From assembly GCA_965116935.1 (NCBI GenBank), contig OZ220737.1:5394001-5458000 (forward strand): a stretch of 64,000 nucleotides of DNA, written 5' to 3'. The translations under genes were made by a program, and so were the position numbers. The notes beneath the pieces are model-generated. The model was given only the letters and a program-made list of their open reading frames with translations, did no database searches and was not told where the DNA came from. The stretch is from VXYL01 sp965116935. Lineage in GTDB: Bacteria > Pseudomonadota > Gammaproteobacteria > Pseudomonadales > Azotimanducaceae. Of this stretch, positions 17,477-26,455 are shown piece by piece. Position 1 is the first letter of the stretch. Each line of letters opens with the position of its first letter.

Positions 17477-19978
17477 TTGGGGGTAGGGGTGCCCGTGGAA
17501 GCGCTACGAAGCATCGTCGGCACGGCGCGTCGTCGGCCGGCGAAGCTCGCCTATTTCGTCATTTCGTTGGGCCTGTCGTTCGGGTTCATCGCGGCCGTGG
17601 TGACGCTTGCCCATGCGAGTTGGTTTCGGCTGCCAGATGGTGTTGCGGATCGGGCCTATGTGACGGCCCTGCGCGATGCCGGTGGGGTTGTTCAGCCCAT
17701 GTCCGTCCGTGACTACGATGAGATCGTGGCACGCGTGCCGGAGATCTCGTGGTTCTACGCCAGCCCTGCGTACTGGCTGACGCTGGAGCGTGGCGGCTCG
17801 GCCGGCTCGCTGGAGCCTCTGCAGACGCATCTCGTGTCACCTGGCTTCTTCGAGCACCTCGGGGTGCGGCCTGCCTTCGGGACGCTGTCGGTGACGGAGG
17901 GTGCGCAGGCTGCGGTGATTACCACCGAGGTGTGGGGCAGCACGTACGGCCGCCGAGATGTCGTGGGCGAGTTCTTGACGACTGCGGACGGCACTTCGGT
18001 CCCCATCATCGGTGTCGCGCCGCCGGAGTTCGCGGGCCCGTTGCAGTTGCGCGCGGACGTGTGGTTGATGAACTTGCCGTTGGAACAGGCCGGGCCGCCG
18101 TGGGCCGCGAATGTTGACGACGAGGGCCGGCGTCGCATCGCCCGCATGTCGCCGTACGTCACCGTGTTCGGCGTTGTTCCCGAAGGCCAGGATGTTGATG
18201 CCGAGTTTGCCGCCGCGCGTGCTCGGCTGGCGGAACATCGATTCGACAGCAAGATGGTCTTGGTGGAGGTGGAGTCCGAGGCACCTGTGGTGGAGGGTGC
18301 GAACAGTAATCGACGGGCGTTTTCATTTGGCTTCCGCGACACGGATCGAGTCGCCGTCGGCCGTGGCCTCGAGACGTCGCCTGACATGCGCGCGGACGTC
18401 ATCCAAAGGACCCTCTGGCTTGCCAGCATTGTTGCCATGCTGCTGCTGATGGCCTTCGTGTCCGTGGTGGAGTTTCTGCTCGCCGAGCATGTTTCCCGAG
18501 AGGACGAGCACCATGTGCGTATCGCGGTGGGCGCTGCGCCGATGGACCTATTTGGCCGTGCACTCGCCGAGAATCTGGTGGTGCCGCTGGCGATGGGGAT
18601 TTTGGGCTTGTTGGCTGCCAGCTACGTACTGGATGTGCTCCTGCGGGTCGAGCCGTTCTCGAGCTACCTCGGTGGAGTCTCCACCACGGCGCGAACTGTC
18701 GGTCTGGGCATAGCCGGTCTCTTGCTTGTCTTCGCGTTTCTTGCTTGTCTCGGCTATGTGAGTTGGTTCATCTCGCGGACTTCTGCGGCGCTAGGGCGTT
18801 CCGGTCAGTGGCTTCGCCGGACGACCCGGCAACTCCTCTTGCTCGTTTGCGTGGCCAGCTTCATGGTCGTGCTGTCTTTGGCCGGACGCTACCTTGCCGA
18901 TGCCCGCCTGACGCTCGGGCTCCCGAATCCTGATGTCGCGGCCGTTGAGTTGCGTGACCCAGGCAATAGGGAGTCTTGGATCACCCCTGAGATTCAGTGG
19001 TCCACAGCGGTCGATGAAATCGAGGCGATTCCCGGCGTTCGTGCAGTCGCCGCGGCCGCACTCGAGCCGGTTGCGCCGAAAGAGGAGTTGCATTACTTCT
19101 CGTGCAAAGTCGCGGGCTTCCCAGAACTGGACAACACCCCCTTCTTCCAGAACCACGTGACCCCGGGCTACTTCCGCACGCTTGGCGTCGAACTCTTGGC
19201 CGGTCGCATGTTCGAGGACGGCAAACATCGTGAGGTCGTCTTGTCGCACTCCGCGGCCAAGGCGCTTGGCGGGGCGGAAGCCGTGATAGGAGGGCCGTTG
19301 CGGGTGTCGATTGCCGGGGATGGGGAATCCGAGAAGACTGTGGTTGGCGTTGTCGGCGATGTGCCATATGGCGACTATGCCGACGGTGTGCCGCCAATGA
19401 TCTACGGGCAAAGGATCGGGTTCGCGTATCCGCGCCGATGGTTGGTCGACGCCGACCCGGGGCTTGACTTGGCAGATGCCTTCGCGCAACTACCTCAGTA
19501 CCACGGCTGGGAGGTGGAGCTTCGCGACACGCCGGCGCAGCGATTCCGCAAGCAATTCCTTGCCAAGCGGAGCGTGGAGGTGGTGCTTGCCGTGGCCGCC
19601 GGATTCGCCCTCGTGTTAGCGCTCTCTGGCGTCGGCAATTCGCTCGCGCGGAACATCGCGGAAACGCGGTCGCGCATCGGGATCCGCTTTGCCCTGGGCG
19701 CGACTCCCGGGGAGCTCGCGCTCGCGCGTTCTGCTGCAAGCGTACGCGAACTCATTGTGGCGGCAGCGGTGGTTGGTGCGGCGGGCATAGCGGCCAAGGT
19801 CTGGGCACCTGCGTTCACCGAGGCATTGGAACTTTGGTGGTTGTTGCCCGCGTTCGCCTCCCTCGCCCTCGTGTGCGCCATGCTGATTCGCTTCCTCATG
19901 GGGCAACTCGCCCGCCGCCACGCCATCAGTGCATTGGTGGATGGTTCCGTCGCGGACGCCCGCCAAGGCGGCGCATAG
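17477..19978 (+). CDS. ABC transporter permease, MacB/FtsX (ADOP-like) type
   Basis: An 833-residue inner-membrane protein with duplicated architecture. There is an N-terminal transmembrane segment (AYFVISLGLSFGFIAAVVTLAH), a large periplasmic MacB-like core (about 60-290), a first FtsX block with three to four helices (about 310-460), a second periplasmic core (about 480-690) with PGYFRTLGVELLAGR, and a final FtsX block (about 690-815) containing the conserved RSRIGIRFALGATPGEL. Such permeases pair with a separate ATPase and adaptor, both found just downstream. The first in-frame start is TTG 17477; GTG 17489 with GGGGGT upstream is an alternative. Cargo is unknown, possibly lipoprotein or peptide. 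Confidence 0.85.
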   Translation: MGVGVPVEALRSIVGTARRRPAKLAYFVISLGLSFGFIAAVVTLAHASWFRLPDGVADRAYVTALRDAGGVVQPMSVRDYDEIVARVPEISWFYASPAYWLTLERGGSAGSLEPLQTHLVSPGFFEHLGVRPAFGTLSVTEGAQAAVITTEVWGSTYGRRDVVGEFLTTADGTSVPIIGVAPPEFAGPLQLRADVWLMNLPLEQAGPPWAANVDDEGRRRIARMSPYVTVFGVVPEGQDVDAEFAAARARLAEHRFDSKMVLVEVESEAPVVEGANSNRRAFSFGFRDTDRVAVGRGLETSPDMRADVIQRTLWLASIVAMLLLMAFVSVVEFLLAEHVSREDEHHVRIAVGAAPMDLFGRALAENLVVPLAMGILGLLAASYVLDVLLRVEPFSSYLGGVSTTARTVGLGIAGLLLVFAFLACLGYVSWFISRTSAALGRSGQWLRRTTRQLLLLVCVASFMVVLSLAGRYLADARLTLGLPNPDVAAVELRDPGNRESWITPEIQWSTAVDEIEAIPGVRAVAAAALEPVAPKEELHYFSCKVAGFPELDNTPFFQNHVTPGYFRTLGVELLAGRMFEDGKHREVVLSHSAAKALGGAEAVIGGPLRVSIAGDGESEKTVVGVVGDVPYGDYADGVPPMIYGQRIGFAYPRRWLVDADPGLDLADAFAQLPQYHGWEVELRDTPAQRFRKQFLAKRSVEVVLAVAAGFALVLALSGVGNSLARNIAETRSRIGIRFALGATPGELALARSAASVRELIVAAAVVGAAGIAAKVWAPAFTEALELWWLLPAFASLALVCAMLIRFLMGQLARRHAISALVDGSVADARQGGA

Positions 19979-20021
19979 CCGGGGAGCGAACCTCTTGCCA
20001 AGCGATGCGGACAATTACTCG

Positions 20022-21287
20022 ATGGATCGCCCCCGGGAGGGCGATCCGCGAAGGCTGATTCGGCAGATTGGCTGGGCCACGCTCGCAGCCGTCGCGGTGA
20101 TCCTGTTTATCGTGGCGGACCGGCTTTGGCTCCGTCCGGACTCGGCGGTTGCCTTGACGGACGTAACCACCGCCACCGTGGAGCGCGGCACGCTCGCCAT
20201 CGAAGTGCAGGGCGCCGGCGAACTTGAACCGGTCAACGAGCGCTGGATCGCGTCCGAGGTTGCCGGTTCTGTGGAACGAATCCTCGCCCGCGCTGGCGAG
20301 ACGGTGGCGGCTGGCGACGGCATTGCCCGCCTCATCAATCCGCAAGTTCGGCAGAGCGCCGTTGCCGCCCGCCTGCAGCTTGCCGAGGCGACTGCCGAGC
20401 ACCGGCGTCGATTGGCGGAGTTCACCGATCGAAGGTTGGCTGGCGAAGCGCAAATACTCGCTCGACAAGCCGATCTGGAGGAACTCGAACTGCAACTCGA
20501 AGCCGAGACCGAGTTGCTCGAACGGCAGGCGGTGTCCGAGATCGACTATCGAAGCACCAAGATTCGCACGGAACGTGCGCGGGCGGAGTTGGCGTTCGAG
20601 GAGCGGCGCTTCGAGGAGTTGCAGTCGGTGCTTGCAGCGGAGCGGGAGGCGAGCGAGGCGCGCATCGCGGAGCGGGAGTCGGCGCTGAAGGAAGCGGAAC
20701 GCTTGGCGGAAGGGCTCTTAGTCACCACGGACATTGCCGGCACGCTGCGCGAGGTGCTGGTGGAGATGGGTCAACGGGTCGGTGCCGGCGCACAGGTTGC
20801 GAGGGTGGTGGATACAGCGGTTCTGCGTGGCTTGATTCGGGTGCCGGAGTCGTATGCCAGTCGCGTGGCGCCAGGGCAGTCGGCGGTGGTGACGGTGCTG
20901 AGCCAAGAGGTGCCCGGCACGATCACTCGGGTCGATCCGGCGGTTAGGCAAAACAGCGTGGCGGTGGATGTTGCGTTCGAGGGGGAACTGCCGGTGGGTG
21001 CGCGGCCAGATCTGTCGATTCGAGCCACCATCACGGTGGCGAACCTCACGGATGTCTTGTTCGTTCGCCGCCCCTTGGGGGTGCGCGAAGACAGCCCGGG
21101 CGAGGTCTTTCGGCTGGCGACCGACGGGGAGAGTGCCGCGCGCGTGGCTGTGCGCTTCGGCGCTGGCACGCTGCGCCACATCGAGGTGCGGGAAGGCTTG
21201 GACGATGGCGACACCGTGATCGTCAGCAGCACCGCGGGATTCGAAGATCAGGGGAGCCTTCAGCAGGTGAAGCTGAAGAGGCGTTGA
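20022..21287 (+). CDS. HlyD/MacA-family periplasmic adaptor protein
   Basis: A 421-residue adaptor. It has one N-terminal membrane anchor (about 13-33, WATLAAVAVILFIVADRLWL), a biotinyl-lipoyl half (GELEPVNERWIASEVAGSVERIL), and a long Glu/Arg-rich coiled-coil hairpin (about 105-235). The second lipoyl half begins TTDIAGTLREVLVEMGQRV and is followed by a beta-barrel domain. The open frame extends upstream to 19929, overlapping the permease end, but ATG 20022 (MDRPREGDP) is the more natural start. As the middle gene of the permease-adaptor-ATPase set, it should link the permease to an outer-membrane channel. No TolC gene lies nearby. Confidence 0.86.
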   Translation: MDRPREGDPRRLIRQIGWATLAAVAVILFIVADRLWLRPDSAVALTDVTTATVERGTLAIEVQGAGELEPVNERWIASEVAGSVERILARAGETVAAGDGIARLINPQVRQSAVAARLQLAEATAEHRRRLAEFTDRRLAGEAQILARQADLEELELQLEAETELLERQAVSEIDYRSTKIRTERARAELAFEERRFEELQSVLAAEREASEARIAERESALKEAERLAEGLLVTTDIAGTLREVLVEMGQRVGAGAQVARVVDTAVLRGLIRVPESYASRVAPGQSAVVTVLSQEVPGTITRVDPAVRQNSVAVDVAFEGELPVGARPDLSIRATITVANLTDVLFVRRPLGVREDSPGEVFRLATDGESAARVAVRFGAGTLRHIEVREGLDDGDTVIVSSTAGFEDQGSLQQVKLKRR

Positions 21288-21327
21288 CACGGACGGAAGG
21301 CGGTCGAACACGCAGCATTTGTGTGAG

Positions 21328-21364
21328 GCGAGGTCACATGGCGAGGTCACATGGCGAGGTACAT
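21328..21364. repeat. 13-bp tandem repeat
   Basis: GCGAGGTCACATG occurs at 21328-21340 and 21341-21353, then as GCGAGGTACAT at 21354-21364. It lies in the adaptor-ATPase gap just before the ATPase ribosome-binding region. Confidence 0.8.
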
Positions 21365-21382
21365 AGGGAGCATTGCAATCCG

Positions 21383-22090
21383 ATGAACACGGAAGTTGAA
21401 GGGGTTGCTGCCCCGGTGGTGCAGTTGCGTGGCTTGAACAAGACCTTTCTCACCGAGAAGGTCGAGACGCAAGCGCTCTCGGATGTGTCGTTCGAGATTC
21501 GCGCGGGGGAGTATCTCCTCATCCAGGGCCCATCCGGCTGCGGCAAGTCCACGCTGCTGTCGATCTTGGGCTTGCTCGAACAGCCGACGAGCGGTGAATA
21601 TCTCCTGCAAGGCAACGACACGGCCAACCTCGGCCTCACTGGGCGAGCCCGCGTGCGCAATCGGGAACTCGGCTTTGTGTTTCAGTCGTTCAACCTGATT
21701 GGCGACCTCACGATCCTGGAGAACGTGGAACTGCCGCTGCGCTACCGCAAGGGCGAACGCAAACTCACGGCGCCCGAACGCGCTGAGAAGGCCATGGGGC
21801 TGCTCAAGCAAGTCGGCATCGCCCATCGTGCGGAGCACTATCCGGCGCAGCTCTCGGGCGGCCAGCAACAACGCGCTGCGGTAGCCCGCGCCCTGATCGG
21901 CGAGCCCTCCCTAATCCTCGCCGACGAACCCACCGGCAACCTCGACTCCGACTCCGAAGACGCCGTGATGGAACTCCTCGCCGCCTGCCACGCAAACGGT
22001 GCCACGCTCTGCGTCGTCTCTCACAACCCCAAGTACCAGCAAGTCGCCGACCGCACCCTGACCCTCGCGGAAGGGCGACTGGTGCACTAA
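21383..22090 (+). CDS. ABC transporter ATP-binding protein, MacB/LolD type
   Basis: A 235-residue ATPase. Walker A GPSGCGKSTLLSILG is at about 50-64, Q-loop FVFQSFNLI, signature LSGGQQQRAAVARAL, Walker B LILADEPTGNLDS and switch histidine VVSHNPKY. ADEPTGNLD is characteristic of the MacB/LolD/FtsE branch that powers FtsX-type permeases, which fits the permease at 17477. The open frame begins at 21284, but ATG 21383 (MNTEVEG) follows AGGGAG and avoids a stretch containing the 13-bp tandem repeats, so it is preferred. It is the last gene of the tripartite transport operon. Confidence 0.88.
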   Translation: MNTEVEGVAAPVVQLRGLNKTFLTEKVETQALSDVSFEIRAGEYLLIQGPSGCGKSTLLSILGLLEQPTSGEYLLQGNDTANLGLTGRARVRNRELGFVFQSFNLIGDLTILENVELPLRYRKGERKLTAPERAEKAMGLLKQVGIAHRAEHYPAQLSGGQQQRAAVARALIGEPSLILADEPTGNLDSDSEDAVMELLAACHANGATLCVVSHNPKYQQVADRTLTLAEGRLVH

Positions 22091-22104
22091 TGACGGCCCC
22101 TCGG

Positions 22105-22211
22105 AGGGAAGGCATCCTGCCTTCCCTAGCACGCCGAATGGCGTGCGTGGCCTGGATCGGTTCAAAAAGGGTCGGCGCCTGTTGGAGCTAGGGAAGACAA
22201 CCCTGTCTCCA
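22105..22211. repeat. Dispersed palindromic repeats between ATPase and epoxide hydrolase genes
   Basis: AGGGAAGGCATCCTGCCTTC (22105 on) is a copy of the GGGAAGGCA palindrome. It is followed by the small hairpin CACGCCGAATGGCGTG and, near 22187-22211, a degraded half of the GACAAGCCC/GTCCC family. No gene is seen in this 180-base gap. Confidence 0.65.
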
Positions 22212-22271
22212 CTCCGGGGCCCGCCTTGCGGCGGGTAAACTGACGCCGAACGCAATGATGTGGGAAGGGCC

Positions 22272-23465
22272 ATGAGCGATGTGCGCGAGTTTCGGATTGA
22301 CGTGGATGTGGAGGCGATTGCGGATCTGAAGGAGCGGCTTCGCCGCACGAGGTGGCCGGAGGCCGAGATGCCGGATGCGGCCGAGGCGCAGCCGACTTCG
22401 GTTCGGGGCGAGGCGGCGAGCAAGGAATGGGGGCAGGGGTTGCCGATCGCCTATGCCCAGGAGCTGCGGGACTACTGGCTTGAGGAGTACGACTGGGGCG
22501 CTCGACAGGACTACTACAACCGCTTCCCGCAAGGCATCACCGAAATCGATGGGCTCGACATCCACTTCATCCATGTGCGAAGCCCCAATCCCGATGCCGT
22601 GCCCTTGCTCGTCACCCACGGCTGGCCGGGCTCGGTGGTGGAGTTCCACAAGGTCATCGAACCCCTTGCGGACCCCGCGGCGCATGGCGGCCACGCGAGC
22701 GATGCCTTCCACGTCATCTGCCCGTCACTGCCGGGCTACGGCTTCTCGGCCAAGCCCTCGAGCACCGGTTGGGGGGTCGGCAAGATTGCCGAGGCGTGGG
22801 ATGTGCTGATGCAGCGCTTGGGTTACGAGCGCTACTTTGCCCAGGGTGGCGACTGGGGCGCGGCAGTGACCACGCAGATCGCCGTGCAGAACAACGGCCG
22901 CTGCGCCGGCATTCACCTCAACATGCCCGGCGCCGGCCCCACCAAGGAAGCCCGGGAAAACCCCACCGAGCGGGACCAACTCGCCTTCGACGGCGGCCGC
23001 CACTACAACGCCTGGGGCGCTGGCTATTCCAAGCAGCAGAGCACGCGCCCGCAAACCCTTGGCTACGGCCTAGTCGACTCGCCCATGGCGCAGGCGACCT
23101 GGATCATCGAAAAGTTCTGGGAGTGGACCGACTGCAACGGCCATCCGGAAAACACCTTGAGCCGCGAGGAACTCCTCGACAACGTGATGTTCTATTGGCT
23201 GAACGGCAACGGCGCATCGTCCGGCCGCCTCTATTGGGAGAGCTTCAACCGCGCCTTCGGCGGCGAGCAGCCCAAGGTGACGCTGCCCACCGGATGCAGC
23301 ATCTTTCCCAAAGAGATCGTCCCGACGCCGCGCAGTTGGGCGGAACAGCGCTTCGGCAACATCGTCTACTGGAACGAACTCGACAAGGGCGGCCATTTCG
23401 CAGCCTTCGAACAGCCGGAGCTGTTTGTGAGGGAACTGCGCGACTGCTTCCGGGGGATGCGATAG
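22272..23465 (+). CDS. Epoxide hydrolase family protein (alpha/beta-hydrolase with EHN domain)
   Basis: A 397-residue protein. The N-terminal EHN domain (about 1-105, FRIDVDVEAIADLKERLRRT) is typical of microsomal-type epoxide hydrolases. The hydrolase core has the oxyanion-hole HGWPGSVVEF (116-125), the nucleophile Asp194 in GGDWGA, and the catalytic histidine about 374 in GGHFAAFEQPEL. It should open epoxides to diols in the cytoplasm. ATG 22272 is chosen because GGGAAGGG lies just upstream; GTG 22260 is possible. It appears monocistronic and the physiological substrate is unknown. Confidence 0.88.
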   Translation: MSDVREFRIDVDVEAIADLKERLRRTRWPEAEMPDAAEAQPTSVRGEAASKEWGQGLPIAYAQELRDYWLEEYDWGARQDYYNRFPQGITEIDGLDIHFIHVRSPNPDAVPLLVTHGWPGSVVEFHKVIEPLADPAAHGGHASDAFHVICPSLPGYGFSAKPSSTGWGVGKIAEAWDVLMQRLGYERYFAQGGDWGAAVTTQIAVQNNGRCAGIHLNMPGAGPTKEARENPTERDQLAFDGGRHYNAWGAGYSKQQSTRPQTLGYGLVDSPMAQATWIIEKFWEWTDCNGHPENTLSREELLDNVMFYWLNGNGASSGRLYWESFNRAFGGEQPKVTLPTGCSIFPKEIVPTPRSWAEQRFGNIVYWNELDKGGHFAAFEQPELFVRELRDCFRGMR

Positions 23466-23507
23466 CTGGCGCACCATCGGGAAACCCGTCTTGCGGCGAG
23501 GGCGCCT

Positions 23508-23548
23508 ATTTGGGGGGAGGGCGTCTCGCCCTCCCACGCGCCCGAAGG
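23508..23548. repeat. Palindromic repeat between convergent genes
   Basis: GGGGAGGGCGTCTCGCCCTC followed by the second hairpin CGCGCCCGAAGGGCGCG. The same two-hairpin arrangement occurs near lipA at 40707. Confidence 0.65.
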
Positions 23549-23580
23549 GCGCGCACTTGCAGGGCCTTTCGAGATCGCCG

Positions 23581-24723
23581 TTACTTGCGCCAACTCTGCA
23601 TTGGCCGGTCTTCAACACTCCGCAGCACGCTCTCCGACAGCGTGACGCCGAGGCCCGTCCCCGAAGGCGGCTCCAAGTGGCCTTCGCGAACCTCGCCAAA
23701 GGGTGCGCCGACCAACGCATCGAAGAGCGGGCTTTCGTCGAACTGCATCTCCAGCATGTCGAAGGCTTCGAGGGCGCCGGAGACGTGCAGGCTCGTGGCA
23801 TGGCAAATCGGCCCGCTCGGGTTGTGGGGCGAAACCTCTACGCCTAGCTCCGCGCAGCGTTCAGCCGTCTGCACCACCTCCTGCAGGCCACCCATGTACT
23901 TCACGTCCGGCATCGCCACGTCGTAGGCCCCCGCCTCGCAATAGGGCCGAAACGCATCCCAGCCGATGCTGGTTTCCAAGCCCGCCTGCCGAATCCCCAG
24001 GGCGTTGCACTGCCCGCGAAGACGCACGAGCGCGGGGATGTTCTCCACCGTCTCCGCGATGGGCGTTTCGATCCAATGCACGCCCAGCTTCGCAGCCGCC
24101 TCGTTCAGTTCGCGGGCGGTAGCCTCATCGAAGCGCCAGTGGCAATCGACCATCAAGCGCGGGTCGTCGCCGATCACCTCTCGCACCGCGGCAACTCGCT
24201 CGAGCCCAGCCTGCATCGCTGCCACGCCGTCGCCGGTGCTACACACCTTCGGATTCACCTCGTCAAACGGCGCGAGCTTGAACGCGACGTGCCCCGCTGC
24301 CATCGCTGCCTCGGCACTAACGGCGAACCCTTGCGGCGTGCGTTGTTCCGTGCGGCGGTTGATGTTGGCGTACACCGGCACGGCGGCTCGCTTGATGCCG
24401 AGAACCTGCGCTAGCGAGCGCTCGCGGACTTCGGCGTGAAGGCTCCAAAGCGCCTGATCCAAGGCGCTGACGACGCTGGCTTCCTCGATGTCCCGAGGCG
24501 AGTGTTGCCGAGCGAAAGCGCTCGGATCGTCGAGGGATGCCTGCCGCAATGCCGCCGGCACCAGTCGTTCGGCCGCGGTCGTCAACCCGTCCTCGCGCCC
24601 TTGCAGCGTGGCTTCCCCGTACCCTGTGCGACCATCCTCAGTTGTCAGCCCCACGAAGCTCCAGCAGGTCTTGTGTGTGATGCGGGCACAATGCAGCGTG
24701 GCGCTGTGGAGTGGGGTTGGCAT
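23581..24723 (-). CDS. Mandelate racemase/muconate lactonizing enzyme family (enolase superfamily)
   Basis: A 380-residue enzyme. An N-terminal capping domain contains GYGEATLQGRED. The barrel domain has the three metal ligands: Asp in LMVDCHWRFDE, Glu in HWIETPIAE and Asp in DVAMPDVKYMGG. SPHNPSGPI near the C-terminus is a family catalytic-loop motif. Members abstract a proton next to a carboxylate, usually in acid-sugar dehydration or racemisation; the substrate is not predictable. ATG 24723 (MPTPLHSATLH) is preferred to the extension to 24765, which lacks support. It diverges from the class II aldolase at 24787 across 63 bases, so the two may share a control region and a pathway. Confidence 0.85.
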   Translation of the reverse strand: MPTPLHSATLHCARITHKTCWSFVGLTTEDGRTGYGEATLQGREDGLTTAAERLVPAALRQASLDDPSAFARQHSPRDIEEASVVSALDQALWSLHAEVRERSLAQVLGIKRAAVPVYANINRRTEQRTPQGFAVSAEAAMAAGHVAFKLAPFDEVNPKVCSTGDGVAAMQAGLERVAAVREVIGDDPRLMVDCHWRFDEATARELNEAAAKLGVHWIETPIAETVENIPALVRLRGQCNALGIRQAGLETSIGWDAFRPYCEAGAYDVAMPDVKYMGGLQEVVQTAERCAELGVEVSPHNPSGPICHATSLHVSGALEAFDMLEMQFDESPLFDALVGAPFGEVREGHLEPPSGTGLGVTLSESVLRSVEDRPMQSWRK

Positions 24724-24786
24724 GGCATTCCAGCGCCCGTTCCAGGGGCATGTTGGTGCCGCCACAGCTTACGAGGAGACGAGCTC

Positions 24787-25443
24787 ATGGCCAACGAGCC
24801 GGGCGAAATGAGTCTGCGCGAACAACTGGCGGCGCAATACCGCCATGTGGAGCGGATCGGATTGAACGAACTGTCGTCCGGCAATCTGAGTGTGCGCTTC
24901 GGTGAAGGGATGCTGATCTCGCCCTCGGGCGCAACGGCGGACAGCATCGCCGCCGACAACGTCGTGAAAGTGTCCCTGGGCGGCGACTGGCAAGGCCGCC
25001 GCAAGCCTTCGTCCGAGTGGCGCATGCACGCGGCGATCTACAGCCGCCACGCCACGGCCCGGGCGGTGGTGCACACGCACTCGGACCATTGCGTCGCGCT
25101 GGCCAGCCACGGAATGGACTTGCCGGGCTTTCACTATCTGGTCGGAACCTTCGGTGGCGACGACGTTCCGTGCGTTCCCTATTCGACGTTCGGCACGGCG
25201 CAACTGGCCGAGGACGCGGCCGAGGCCCTCACCCACCGAACCGTCTGCCTGCTCGGCAACCACGGCATGATCGCCCGGGGCCAGAGCCTCCAAGAAGCCG
25301 TGGAACACGCGCACCGACTGGAGATACTGTGCCGTCAGTACCTCTTGGCCCGGCAGCTCGGAGAGCCGGCACATCTGACGGCCGCCGAATGGGACGAGTT
25401 CTTCAAGCAGTTCCGAGGCAGCGGCTACGGCCAAGCCACTTGA
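24787..25443 (+). CDS. Class II aldolase/adducin family protein
   Basis: A 218-residue zinc aldolase-fold protein. GLNELSSGNLSVRFGEGMLISPSG is the conserved N-terminal region, cut here to motifs. The zinc ligands come from VVHTHSDH and the later LLGNHGMIARG. Relatives include L-fuculose-phosphate aldolase and 3-oxo-tetronate 4-phosphate decarboxylase. A clear GAGGAG lies 8 bases before the ATG at 24787. Divergent to the enolase-superfamily gene, it plausibly works with it in sugar-acid breakdown. A kinase of the type that feeds such aldolases is at 1959, far from it. Confidence 0.85.
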   Translation: MANEPGEMSLREQLAAQYRHVERIGLNELSSGNLSVRFGEGMLISPSGATADSIAADNVVKVSLGGDWQGRRKPSSEWRMHAAIYSRHATARAVVHTHSDHCVALASHGMDLPGFHYLVGTFGGDDVPCVPYSTFGTAQLAEDAAEALTHRTVCLLGNHGMIARGQSLQEAVEHAHRLEILCRQYLLARQLGEPAHLTAAEWDEFFKQFRGSGYGQAT

Positions 25444-25577
25444 CGTCGCTTGGTCCGGTTCGGGGGCCGTGCCGCGGAAAACGGCGCTGGGTTCCTGGCG
25501 CGACCTCCTCGGGAGGGGCCGGACGCCCTCTCACCGAAGGGGTGTCGCCGACACGAAGGAGACTCGGGCACGGCGCC

Positions 25578-26321
25578 TCAATCGCGCATTCCAGAGAAGC
25601 CCACGATGCGCCAGCGATCTTCGCGCCTCGCCACGAGGAACACCGCCGAAGTGCGGATTTCGTTCTCGGCCAACCAACGCGCCGCAACCACCACGCCGTC
25701 GCGCCTTGTCTGTCCGGCGCTCACTTCCTCGATCACACGAGGCGCTGGCGCGGCCGTGAGCGCAGAACGCGCCGCCGCAGCGTTCGCATGGCGCACCACG
25801 CGCCCGATGCCCACATCCACCAGCGGGAACTCGAACGCGCTGACGACGGAGTCCAAGTCACCCTTCACGAAATCCTGCAGATGCCGCTCCACCGCACCCA
25901 CCGCCCCGATAACACCCGACTCCTCCGCTTCCGCGAAGGAGTCGGTGCCGAACCGCCCCTGAATGCCCCACGAACCGTCGATGCGGGTGAGGATGTAGGT
26001 GACCCGATTGCGGAGGATCGGCTCGTCGTCGGCGTTGAACCGAGTCCAACCCCCGGCCAGGTGCACCTTGTCTGCGGATTCCTGCAAGCGCACCGGCTCA
26101 ATGCCCCGCGACCGCACCCAGCCGGTGGCCTCCCGCGCCTCCCACGAGGCCCGCGACGCATAGTCCTCGGCCGTCGCGTAGTAGTCCACCCGCCCCGCCG
26201 CCGACACCCGCACATGCGGATAGCTCATCACCGCCGCCCACGCCTCAGCTTCCTGCGCACTGTCGGCGCGAAAGAACTCGAAATACGCCTCTTCGGGCGT
26301 CGCCAACGTCGACCCTGCCAT
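25578..26321 (-). CDS. Uncharacterised protein with two NTF2/SnoaL-like halves
   Basis: A 247-residue soluble protein. Two similar halves are visible. The first starts PEEAYFEFFRADSAQEAEAW and ends WGIQGRFGTDSF; the second starts VERHLQDFVKGDLDSVVSAF and ends RWRIVGFSGMRD. A helix pair at the start and a final W(G/R)I strand is the usual reading of the NTF2-like (SnoaL) fold. This is inferred by eye, not by a profile search. ATG 26321 is chosen over TTG 26327 because AAGGAGG sits 7 bases upstream. Function is unknown. Confidence 0.6.
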   Translation of the reverse strand: MAGSTLATPEEAYFEFFRADSAQEAEAWAAVMSYPHVRVSAAGRVDYYATAEDYASRASWEAREATGWVRSRGIEPVRLQESADKVHLAGGWTRFNADDEPILRNRVTYILTRIDGSWGIQGRFGTDSFAEAEESGVIGAVGAVERHLQDFVKGDLDSVVSAFEFPLVDVGIGRVVRHANAAAARSALTAAPAPRVIEEVSAGQTRRDGVVVAARWLAENEIRTSAVFLVARREDRWRIVGFSGMRD

Positions 26322-26455
26322 TCCCAACCCTCCTTGGAGCCCTCCGAATCAACTTTGCCACAAAGCGCGAAGCGCGAACGCCCTGTCGCCAGCTACCTTG
26401 CATAAGCCTGGAACGGTACGTGCCCCGACTGCGCATCAAGTTCCCTTCGATCGTG